Below, in pieces: positions 55,918 through 63,100 of a stretch of 64,000 bases of DNA (position 1 is its first letter; each line of letters begins with the position of its first letter). The stretch lies in assembly GCF_030816965.1 (NCBI RefSeq), contig NZ_JAUSYQ010000002.1, positions 558,001 through 622,000 on the forward strand. The letters run 5' to 3'. Below the pieces are notes generated by a model. The model saw only the letters and a program-made list of their open reading frames with translations, made no database searches and was not told the origin of the DNA. A program made the position numbers and the translations under genes. Source of the DNA: Streptomyces canus (GTDB taxonomy: Bacteria; Actinomycetota; Actinomycetes; Streptomycetales; Streptomycetaceae).

Positions 55918-57336
55918 ATGAGCGAGTTGGTCCCCGGGGGCAATCTGCCCCTCCCCGACGGGGCCGTCACCGTGCGGGTGCCCGGCCCCTTCGACGTGTC
56001 CGCCCTCGTCACGGACGACGGCGGCAAGGTCGGGGACGACGCCGACTTCGTGTTCTACAACCAGCCCTCCGCACCCGGCGCCCGGCTCTCCGGCGACACC
56101 CTGACCATCGATCCCCGGGCACTGCGCGCGGGCGCCTCCAGGGTGACGGCGGTCGTCAGCCCGGCCGACCCCGGCACCGCCCTGGGCCGGCTGCCCGCCC
56201 CGGTGCTTCAGGTCACCGGTACGGGCGGCCGCTCGCTCGCCCGGTTCGCGCCGCCGCGGCCACGGCAGGAGACCGTCCTGCTGCTCGCGGAGATCTACCG
56301 GCGGGGCGACGGCTGGAAACTGCGGGCGCTGGGGCAGGGGTACGCGGACGGGCTCGCGGGGCTGGCGCGGGACTTCGGGGTGGATGTCATGGACGACACG
56401 CCGACGACCTCGGTGCCTTCCGTGCCGTTGACGGTCTCGGGGACGCGCCGTACCGCTGCTCCCGCCCTCCGGACGCCCTCGGGGACGCCCCCGGCCCACC
56501 CGCCGCCTCCCACCCGTCCCGCGCCCCTGCCACGCTTCCCCGCGGCCGCCGCCTCCCCCGATCTGGCCGCCTTCCTCACCCTGGTCAACTCGGCACGCTC
56601 CACGGCCGGTTCACCCCCGGTCACGCTCGACCCCCGTCTCACCGACGCCGCCCGCGCCCACGCCTCCGCGATGGCCTCCGCGGACCGCCTCGGCGTGGAG
56701 GGCCCGGACGGCGTCTCCGTCTTCCAGCGGATCACCGCCACCGGACACGCGTACCTCACCGTCGGCGAGCAGCTCGTATCCGGCCCCCGCGACCCGTCCG
56801 AGTTCGTCGAGTACTGCCTGCGCACCGAGCAGCCCCGGCGGACCCTGCGCGACCCGGCCTTCAGTCACGTCGGACTGGCACACGCCACCAACGGCCGCTC
56901 CGGCGACGTGTACTGGACGGCGCTGTGGACCAGGCCGCTCACGCCCGCCGACCTGACGCGGACCGCCGACGAGGTCGTCGGCCTCACCAACCGCGAGCGC
57001 GCCCGGGCCGGCCTGCCGCCGCTCGGTGTCGATCCCCTTCTGGCCAGTGCCGCGCAGGCGTACAGCACCGACATGGCGGTCCGTGCCTTCTACTCCCACA
57101 CCTCCCCCGAGGGCACCCAGCCCTGGGACCGGGCCGCCGCGGCGGGTTCGACCCGTCGCTCCATCGGGGAGAACATCGCATGCGGCCAGCGCTCGGCCGC
57201 CGAGGTCGTCGAAGGCTGGATGAACAGCCCAGGTCACCGCGCCAACATCCTCAAGCCCGGCTTCACCCACATCGGGATCGGCTTCGCGGGCGGCGGTCCG
57301 GCGGGCACCTACTGGACCCAGTTGTTCGGCGCCTGA
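55918..57336 (+). CDS. TerD-domain protein fused to two CAP (SCP/PR-1) domains
   Basis: 472 residues. Residues 1-160 are TerD-like (ELVPGGNLPLPDGAVTVRVP, DADFVFYNQPSAPGARLSGD, VLLLAEIYRRGDGWKLRALG, GYADGLAGLARDFGV). A Pro-rich linker spans 165-210. Residues 215-340 form a degenerate CAP domain (AAFLTLVNSARSTAGSPPVT, HASAMASADRLG). Residues 350-472 form an intact CAP (VGLTNRERARAGLPPLGVDP, FYSHTSPEGTQPWDRA, GENIACGQ, WMNSPGHRANIL). No signal peptide is present although CAP proteins are normally secreted. ATG 55918; a GTG at 55879 is less likely. Function unknown; TerD proteins bind calcium and serve stress or signalling roles. Confidence 0.88.
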   Translation: MSELVPGGNLPLPDGAVTVRVPGPFDVSALVTDDGGKVGDDADFVFYNQPSAPGARLSGDTLTIDPRALRAGASRVTAVVSPADPGTALGRLPAPVLQVTGTGGRSLARFAPPRPRQETVLLLAEIYRRGDGWKLRALGQGYADGLAGLARDFGVDVMDDTPTTSVPSVPLTVSGTRRTAAPALRTPSGTPPAHPPPPTRPAPLPRFPAAAASPDLAAFLTLVNSARSTAGSPPVTLDPRLTDAARAHASAMASADRLGVEGPDGVSVFQRITATGHAYLTVGEQLVSGPRDPSEFVEYCLRTEQPRRTLRDPAFSHVGLAHATNGRSGDVYWTALWTRPLTPADLTRTADEVVGLTNRERARAGLPPLGVDPLLASAAQAYSTDMAVRAFYSHTSPEGTQPWDRAAAAGSTRRSIGENIACGQRSAAEVVEGWMNSPGHRANILKPGFTHIGIGFAGGGPAGTYWTQLFGA

Positions 57337-57405
57337 GTGAGGCCCGCGGACGAGAGTTGGGCCGCGATCTTGGCGGAGGGGATCCCTCCGGGCCAGGATG
57401 CCCCC

Positions 57406-58083
57406 ATGAAGGGTGACCTCTTTTCCAGTGAGCACATGGTGCAGCCGGCCACGGCGCCGGGTATGACGGTCGAGAACTCCAAGTGCATCAGGTACGCGGT
57501 GCACGGCGAGATGCTCGCCCGCCAGGGGGCGATGGTCGCCTACCGCGGCAGTCTCCAGTTCGAGCGCAAGGGCCAGGGCGTCGGGGGCATGCTCAAGCGG
57601 GCCGTCACCGGCGAGGGACTGCCGTTGATGGCGGTGCGCGGGCAGGGCGAGGCCTGGTTCGCACACGAGGCGCAGAACTGTTTCATCGTGGACGTGGAAC
57701 CGGGTGACGAGTTCACGGTCAACGGCCGCAACGTCCTGTGTTTCGACGCCTCGTTGGCGTACCGGATCGCGACCGTGAAGGGCGCGGGCATAGCCGGCGG
57801 CGGTCTGTTCAACAGTGTCTTCACGGGGCACGGCAGGCTCGGGCTCGTCTGCGAGGGCAACCCGCTGGTGATCCCGGTCTCGCCGGAGTTCCCGGTGTAC
57901 GTCGACACGGACGCGGTCGTCGGGTGGACGGCGGGCCTCGCGACCTCGCTGCACCGTTCGCAGTCCATCGGGTCAATGCTGCGCGGCGGTTCCGGGGAGG
58001 CGGTGCAGCTGGTGCTGCAGGGCTCGGGATACGTCGTCGTACGGCCGAGCGAGGTGACCCCGCAGAAGGCACAGCAGCACTGA
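57406..58083 (+). CDS. AIM24 family protein
   Basis: 225 residues of a TRAP-like beta fold. KCIRYAVHGEMLARQGAMVA, YRGSLQFERKGQGVGG, GEAWFAHEAQNCFIVDVEPG and a C-terminal LVLQGSGYVVVRPSEV match AIM24/DUF124 proteins, which often sit beside TerD-type genes in actinobacteria. Biochemical function unknown. ATG 57406 is 69 bases after the TerD-CAP stop on the same strand, likely co-transcribed. A GC-rich hairpin follows at 58158-58178. Confidence 0.9.
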   Translation: MKGDLFSSEHMVQPATAPGMTVENSKCIRYAVHGEMLARQGAMVAYRGSLQFERKGQGVGGMLKRAVTGEGLPLMAVRGQGEAWFAHEAQNCFIVDVEPGDEFTVNGRNVLCFDASLAYRIATVKGAGIAGGGLFNSVFTGHGRLGLVCEGNPLVIPVSPEFPVYVDTDAVVGWTAGLATSLHRSQSIGSMLRGGSGEAVQLVLQGSGYVVVRPSEVTPQKAQQH

Positions 58084-58157
58084 GGACCCAGGCAGTGATC
58101 TGCGCCTCACAGGCAACCCGTCCGGCTCCGCCCACGTCTTGACCGGCAACGGATGAT

Positions 58158-58186
58158 GCCCCGGCCCCGGGCCGGGGCTCATTTTC
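58158..58186 (+). terminator. GC hairpin with short T-run after the AIM24 gene
   Basis: GCCCCGGCCC-C-GGGCCGGGGC at 58158-58178, a near-continuous self-complementary block, followed by TCATTTTC. It separates the AIM24 transcript from the TPR operon. Confidence 0.65.
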
Positions 58187-58193
58187 GAGGCAC

Positions 58194-58237
58194 TATACAC
58201 ACCATGTATACACAGCATGTATAGATGAGGTGTATAC
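58194..58237 (+). repeat. 13-bp tandem repeats in the promoter of the TPR/prenyl-synthase operon
   Basis: TATACACACCATG (58194-58206), TATACACAGCATG (58207-58219), TATAGATGAGGTG (58220-58232), then TATAC. Each unit starts with TATA and the phase is exactly 13. GTATAC palindromes occur at 58206-58211 and 58232-58237. Low GC content and position suggest a multi-site operator overlapping the promoter. Confidence 0.7.
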
Positions 58238-58253
58238 GGACGGAAAGGCATGC

Positions 58254-59294
58254 ATGTACGGCAAGGCATTCGCCCCGGAGTACCAGGGCGCGCTCACCAC
58301 CCTCTCGGTGAACTCCTCGCTGGACGAGGTCCTGGCCGCCGGCACCGAGCAGTTGAGAGCGGCCGAGCGAGCCGGACGGCACGCGGAAGCGGCCCGCTCC
58401 GGACTCGCCGTCGCCGAGGCGCTGCGCAGGCTCGGCCGGGTCGCCGACGCCGACCGCGCCTGGAAGGCGAGTTACCGGGCCGCCCGCCGGGCCGGGGACA
58501 CCGCGGGCATGGCCTGGGCACTGTGGAGCGGCGGCACGCTGGCCCGCCAGCGCGGCGGATTCTCCCTGGCCCGGCGGCTGTTGGGGCTGGCGGCCGAGCT
58601 CGGTGAGCGTGGCGGGGATGTCGTAGTGCGTGGTTACTCGCTGGCGGGGCTGGCCGAGACCGGCCGTATCCAGGGCGACTACGAGGCGGTCGGCCGGCTC
58701 CACGAACAGTTGCTGGCGGATGCCAGACGGCGTGGCGAGGCACGGCACACGGTGTGGGCGCTGTCCGGCATCGCGCAGATGCACCGCAACACCGGGTCCT
58801 ACGACACCGCGTTCGCCATGTTCGAGGAAGCGGCCCGGATCGCCGCGGGCGCCGACGACCGGCGCGGTCACGCCTGGGCGCTGCGCGGGCTCGCCGACCT
58901 CGTCTCCGTGCGCGACGGCGACACGGGGCGCGCCCTCGCCCTGCTGTCCGAGGCGGAGACGACCTGCCGCGAGATGAACCTGTCCAGCGCACTGGCCTAC
59001 AACCACAAGATGCGCGGCAACGTTCTCTACCGTGCGGGGCGTTACCCCGAGGCCCGCGACCTGTACGCGCAGGCGCTCGCCGCGTTCCGCGCCATGAGCG
59101 AACCTCGCGGGGAGGCCCTGGCCCGGCTGGGGCTGGCCAAGTGCCTGGCCCGCCTGGGCCGTGACCGCGCCGAGACCGCGGCCGAACTGGACGATCTGGC
59201 TCGCGTGTTGGAACGGACCGGGCTGCGGCACGCGCAGGAGATGGTGGCGCGGGCCCAGGAGGAGTTCGGTGTGCGGACGGAGGCGGTACGGTGA
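58254..59294 (+). CDS. Tetratricopeptide-repeat protein
   Basis: 346 residues starting MYGKAFAPEYQGALTTLSVN, then about six TPR-like helical pairs (AGRHAEAARSGLAVAEALRR, GDTAGMAWALWSGGTLARQR, GNVLYRAGRYPEARDLYAQALAAF). No DNA-binding, kinase or membrane segment. ATG 58254 has GGAAAGG 5 bases upstream. Its TGA overlaps the GTG of the prenyl synthase gene, so the two are coupled. It probably scaffolds a partner protein; the pairing with a prenyl synthase suggests that enzyme, by inference only. Confidence 0.85.
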   Translation: MYGKAFAPEYQGALTTLSVNSSLDEVLAAGTEQLRAAERAGRHAEAARSGLAVAEALRRLGRVADADRAWKASYRAARRAGDTAGMAWALWSGGTLARQRGGFSLARRLLGLAAELGERGGDVVVRGYSLAGLAETGRIQGDYEAVGRLHEQLLADARRRGEARHTVWALSGIAQMHRNTGSYDTAFAMFEEAARIAAGADDRRGHAWALRGLADLVSVRDGDTGRALALLSEAETTCREMNLSSALAYNHKMRGNVLYRAGRYPEARDLYAQALAAFRAMSEPRGEALARLGLAKCLARLGRDRAETAAELDDLARVLERTGLRHAQEMVARAQEEFGVRTEAVR

Positions 59295-60265
59295 CCGCGC
59301 TCGCCGCTCCCGAAGTCCTCACCCGCTGCCGCCTGTTGGTCCAGCCGGCGCTCCAGGAGGCCGTCGGCCGACTGCACCCCTGGGTGAGCGAGATGGCCGC
59401 CTATTCCTTCGGCTGGTGCAAGGTCGGCGGCGCCCCGGTCGTCGCGTCCGGCGGCAAGGGGGTGCGCCAGGCACTCGCCGTGCTGGGTGCCGAGGCGGCC
59501 GGCGCGCCCGGGCGGGCCGGGGTGCCCGCCGCGGTCGCGGTGGAACTGGTGCACGTCTTCTCGCTGCTCCACGACGACATCATGGACGGCGACCCGGCCC
59601 GGCGCGGCCGCCCCACGGTGTGGAAGGCGTACGGCACCGGCCCGGCCGTTCTCGCGGGTGACGCCCTGTTCGCGCTGGCCGTCGAGACCCTGGCCGATGC
59701 CGGCTCCGACGCGGTACGGCTCCTGTCCGCCGCACTGTCCGACCTGGTGCGGGGCCAGGCGGACGACCTCCTGTTCGCCACCCGCCCCTGGACCGGACCG
59801 GAGCGGGTGCGGCCGCAGGAGTACCGGACCATGGCCGAGCACAAGACCGGGGCACTGCTGGGCTGCGCGGCGGCGCTGGGCGCTCTGCTCGGCGGGGCGC
59901 CCCCGGCCACGGTGGCCGCCCTGGACCGGGCCGGGCGGCATCTGGGGGTCGCGTTCCAAATCGTCGACGACGTCCTGGGAATCTGGGGCGATCCTCTGGT
60001 CACGGGCAAGCCCGTGCACGGCGATCTGCGGGAGCGGAAGAAGACCTTCCCGGTGCTGGCCGCGCTCGACTCACCGACATCTGCGGCGACGCGGCTGGCG
60101 CGGCTCCTGGAGTCGGACGGGCCCCCGCAGGAGATGGCGGGCCTGGTCGAGGAGTGCGGCGGTCGGTCGGCCGCCCTCGCCGAGGCCCGCCGTCGCATGG
60201 CCTTGGCGGAGACGGCCTATGACCTGCGGCCTTTGCTGGACTACCTGCTGCGGCGTGATCTCTGA
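59291..60265 (+). CDS. Polyprenyl synthase family protein
   Basis: 324 residues. First Asp-rich motif DDIMD (95-99, LLHDDIMDGDPARRG), second motif FQIVDDVLGIWGD (Asp226/Asp227), in which the last Asp of DDxxD is Gly, and GHLRERKKTFPVL-like Lys region (DLRERKKTFPVL). Condenses isopentenyl diphosphate with allylic diphosphates. The DDVLGIWGD variant resembles the Streptomyces group that includes encapsulin-associated and hopanoid-locus synthases, but no encapsulin shell, squalene or terpene cyclase gene is in the window. GTG 59291 overlaps the TPR gene. Product chain length is unknown. Confidence 0.9.
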   Translation: MTALAAPEVLTRCRLLVQPALQEAVGRLHPWVSEMAAYSFGWCKVGGAPVVASGGKGVRQALAVLGAEAAGAPGRAGVPAAVAVELVHVFSLLHDDIMDGDPARRGRPTVWKAYGTGPAVLAGDALFALAVETLADAGSDAVRLLSAALSDLVRGQADDLLFATRPWTGPERVRPQEYRTMAEHKTGALLGCAAALGALLGGAPPATVAALDRAGRHLGVAFQIVDDVLGIWGDPLVTGKPVHGDLRERKKTFPVLAALDSPTSAATRLARLLESDGPPQEMAGLVEECGGRSAALAEARRRMALAETAYDLRPLLDYLLRRDL

Positions 60266-60335
60266 TGCCGAGTTGACCGGCGCCGGCCGTCGGGACAGGG
60301 TTCGAGAAGAGCTCTCCCCACCGGAAGGAACCGTC

Positions 60336-61295
60336 TTGATCAGGATCACGGACATCGAGCAGCAGGCCGGGCTGATCGCCGGACACGTCGTACGCACGCC
60401 GACCCTGCCCAGCCCCGGCCTGTCCGCGCTGCTCGGTGCTCCCGTCACCGTCAAACTCGAACTGCTCCAGCGCACCGGTTCGTTCAAGGCGCGCGGGGCG
60501 ACGGCCAAGCTGCTGTCGCTGGGTCAGGCGGAGCGGGCGGCCGGGGTCGTGGCGGTCAGCGGCGGCAACCACGGGATCGCCCTCGCTCACATGGCGGCGG
60601 CGCTCGACGTCAAGGCGACGGTGGTCATGCCGCGTTCGGCGCCCGCCCGGTCGGTGGAGATCGTGGCGGCGGCCGGGGCGTCGCTGCGGCTGACGGACGA
60701 CATGGACGGTGCCTTCTCGCTCGTGAACCGGCTGCGGGACGAGGGGCTGACGCTGGTCCACCCCTTCGACGACCCCCTGGTGATCGCGGGGCAGGGGACC
60801 GTCGGACTGGAACTCTCCGACGACGCGGGCGACCTCACCGACGTCCTCGTCAGCGTCGGGGGCGGCGGCCTGATCGCCGGGGTCGCGGCGGCGCTGCGGG
60901 CGCGTCGTCCGGGTGTCAGGGTCTGGGGCGTGGAGACCGAGGGCGCCGAGTCCATGTCCCGGGCGCTCGCCGCGGGCGGCCCGGTGCCGGTCGCCCTGTC
61001 CTCCGTCGTGACCACGCTGAGCGCCCCGTCCGTCTCGCAGCTGACGTACGACCATGTGGCGGCTCTGGTCACCGAGGTCCTCGTGGTCCCGGACCGGGAG
61101 GCCGTGCAGGGCTGTCTCGACCTCGCCGAGCACGCCAAGGTGTGGGGCGAACCGGCGGCCGGATGTCTTCTGCCCGCCGCCCGGAGGGTGCTGGAGCGCG
61201 TCGGCGACGACTGCCGGTTGGGCCTCGTCGTGTGCGGCGGCAACGCGACCACCGCCGACGTCATGGCCTGGGCCGGGCGATTCGGGCTGCGGTGA
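60336..61295 (+). CDS. Threonine/serine dehydratase-like PLP enzyme
   Basis: 319 residues, fold type II. PLP Lys51 is in LLQRTGSFKARGATAKL, the phosphate loop is VSVGGGGLIAGVAAAL, and SGGNHGIALAHMAAALDVKA is the substrate Asn loop. No C-terminal ACT domain, as in catabolic TdcB-like or serine racemase-like enzymes. TTG 60336 has GGAAGGA 6-7 bases upstream and gives the expected N-terminus IRITDIEQQAGLIAGHVVRT. It follows the prenyl synthase by 70 bases on the same strand; a metabolic link is not evident. Confidence 0.9.
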   Translation: MIRITDIEQQAGLIAGHVVRTPTLPSPGLSALLGAPVTVKLELLQRTGSFKARGATAKLLSLGQAERAAGVVAVSGGNHGIALAHMAAALDVKATVVMPRSAPARSVEIVAAAGASLRLTDDMDGAFSLVNRLRDEGLTLVHPFDDPLVIAGQGTVGLELSDDAGDLTDVLVSVGGGGLIAGVAAALRARRPGVRVWGVETEGAESMSRALAAGGPVPVALSSVVTTLSAPSVSQLTYDHVAALVTEVLVVPDREAVQGCLDLAEHAKVWGEPAAGCLLPAARRVLERVGDDCRLGLVVCGGNATTADVMAWAGRFGLR

Positions 61296-61322
61296 GAGAA
61301 GTACTCGACCGTGTTCGTTCTA

Positions 61323-61360
61323 CTGACCCGAAAGTCAGAAAGCGAGCAACCAGAAAGCGA
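61323..61360 (+). repeat. Direct and inverted repeats upstream of the pseudokinase gene
   Basis: CAGAAAGCGA occurs at 61336-61345 and 61351-61360 (period 15). CTGAC (61323-61327) and GTCAG (61334-61338) form a dyad touching the first copy. Located in the 158-base gap before the pseudokinase; TTGACG at 61371-61376 could be a -35 but no good -10 was found. Confidence 0.4.
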
Positions 61361-61453
61361 ATTCCATCGGTTGACGATGTGATTGAACATATCCCGCCGC
61401 ACCCGCCGTACCTCTGTGAAAGGTGAGAGCCAGGGGTTCAGCGAGGGATGACC

Positions 61454-63100
61454 ATGGTCAAGGCGCACGTCTCCACACACGAGTTGGTCGCCGGACGGTA
61501 CCGGCCCCTGGATGTCCTGCACCGCGAGACCAACCGGACCTGGTGGTACGGCGAGGACGTCTCGACCGAACGCCCCTGTCTGCTCACCGAGATCGGACTG
61601 CCGGCCGGTACCGACGAGGAGACCTCGCTGCGCACCGCCGCAGGAGTCGTCCGGATGTCCAAGACCATGCGGGTGCTCTCCCCCGGCCGGATCGCCGCGG
61701 TCGTGGACGCCGTGGCACAAGGGGGCGCCCTGTGGACCGTCACCGAGCCGGTCGACGGCATCCCACTGGGCGAACTCCTGGGCCGCCAAGGCACGTTCGA
61801 CCACGTGCGGGCGGCGCGCATCGGCCTGGAGCTGCTGGAGGTGCTGGACGCGGCGCACAGCGAGGGCATCACGCACGGTGAACTCAGCCCGGGCCAGGTG
61901 TTCGTGCACCACCAGGGCTCCGTCGTCGTCACCGGCTGGGGCCTGGCCGGCGCGACCCTCGCCCCCCGGCTCTCGGCACCGTCGTACGCCTCCCCCGAAC
62001 AGGCCCGTGACGAGCGCATCGGGCCGGCCGCCGACCTGTGGGCGCTCGGCGCGATCCTCTACACGCTGGTCGAGGGACGTCCGCCCTTCCGTGACCGCGA
62101 CCGTCCCGCGGCCACCCTGAAGGGAGTCGACCGGCTGCCGCTGCGGGCGCCGGTGCGCGCCGGGCCCCTCACCCAGACCGTGCAGGGGCTGCTGCGCAAG
62201 AACTCCCATGAGCGGCTGAGCCGCACCGCCGTGCGGGGCGCCCTCCTCCGGGTTCTCGACGAGGACCCCGACGCGACCCCACCGGAGGAACCCAGGTCCC
62301 GCCTGCGCGTCCTGCACGGCGTGGCCCCGGGCCGCAGCAGCCGGTTCCTGATCGCGGGGACCGCCCTGGCCGTCGTCACGGTGGCCGCCGCCGTCCTCAC
62401 GGTCACCAAGGCGCTGCCCGGCGGCGACAGTGCGACGACAGGTGAGGCGCCCGCCCCGTCCGCGTCGGCCTCCGCCTCCGTGCCCGCCCCGCCACCTCCG
62501 GTCCCCTCCTCGTCGGTCACCGCATCCGGCAGCCGCACCGACGAGAGCGTGGACCCGCCCGCGACGCCCACACCCACGCCCACACCCACAACCACGCCGA
62601 GCCGAACGGCCTCTCCCACCGCGGGCACGGGGCTGCCGCCCGGATACAGCGAGTACCGCTCCCCCGAAGGCTTCTCCATCGCCCTGCCCAAGGGATGGAA
62701 GCCGCTGGAGACCGAACGCCAGGGCGACCTGGCGTACCGCGTGACCTTCGGCGCCTCCGGTGACCCGCGCACGCTCGCCGTCACCTACAGCAAGGCCGTC
62801 GGCACGGACGCCGTGGCGGTGTGGCGCGACGACGTGGAACCGGGCCTCGAGGACAACCCCGGCTACCAGCGCATCGGTGACATCCGCGCGACGACCTACC
62901 AGGGCCGCGAGGCCGCCGACATGCAGTGGGTCGAGGACGTCGACGGCGCCCGGGTGCGCACCTTCGGCCGCGGCTTCCTCATCGGCGGGGGCCGCGGGTA
63001 CTCACTGCGCTGGACGACCCCGGCGGCCGACTGGAACGCCGACACGAACCAGCTGGCGCTGGACACCTTCCTGAGCAGCCTCCGCGTGCCCTCAGACTGA
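61454..63100 (+). CDS. Membrane-anchored protein with degenerate Ser/Thr kinase domain (pseudokinase)
   Basis: 548 residues. Residues about 10-270 have a Hanks-kinase fold, but the catalytic residues are gone: HRDLKPxN is HGELSPGQV (141-149), DFG is GWG (161-163), and no Lys is in the VAIK position (CLLTEIGL). APE (as SPE) and DLWALG are kept. One membrane helix lies at about 298-318, then a Pro/Ser/Thr-rich stalk (about 330-385), and an external domain (YRSPEGFSIALPKGWKPLET to the C-terminus). Start ATG 61454 follows GAGGG by 6; ATG 61448 is possible. Overlaps the convergent gene by 9 bases. Confidence 0.88.
   Translation: MVKAHVSTHELVAGRYRPLDVLHRETNRTWWYGEDVSTERPCLLTEIGLPAGTDEETSLRTAAGVVRMSKTMRVLSPGRIAAVVDAVAQGGALWTVTEPVDGIPLGELLGRQGTFDHVRAARIGLELLEVLDAAHSEGITHGELSPGQVFVHHQGSVVVTGWGLAGATLAPRLSAPSYASPEQARDERIGPAADLWALGAILYTLVEGRPPFRDRDRPAATLKGVDRLPLRAPVRAGPLTQTVQGLLRKNSHERLSRTAVRGALLRVLDEDPDATPPEEPRSRLRVLHGVAPGRSSRFLIAGTALAVVTVAAAVLTVTKALPGGDSATTGEAPAPSASASASVPAPPPPVPSSSVTASGSRTDESVDPPATPTPTPTPTTTPSRTASPTAGTGLPPGYSEYRSPEGFSIALPKGWKPLETERQGDLAYRVTFGASGDPRTLAVTYSKAVGTDAVAVWRDDVEPGLEDNPGYQRIGDIRATTYQGREAADMQWVEDVDGARVRTFGRGFLIGGGRGYSLRWTTPAADWNADTNQLALDTFLSSLRVPSD

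Noticed and set aside
59291..60265. Family 2 encapsulin cargo system
   Set aside because: The prenyl synthase resembles cargo enzymes, but no encapsulin shell gene occurs anywhere in the window.
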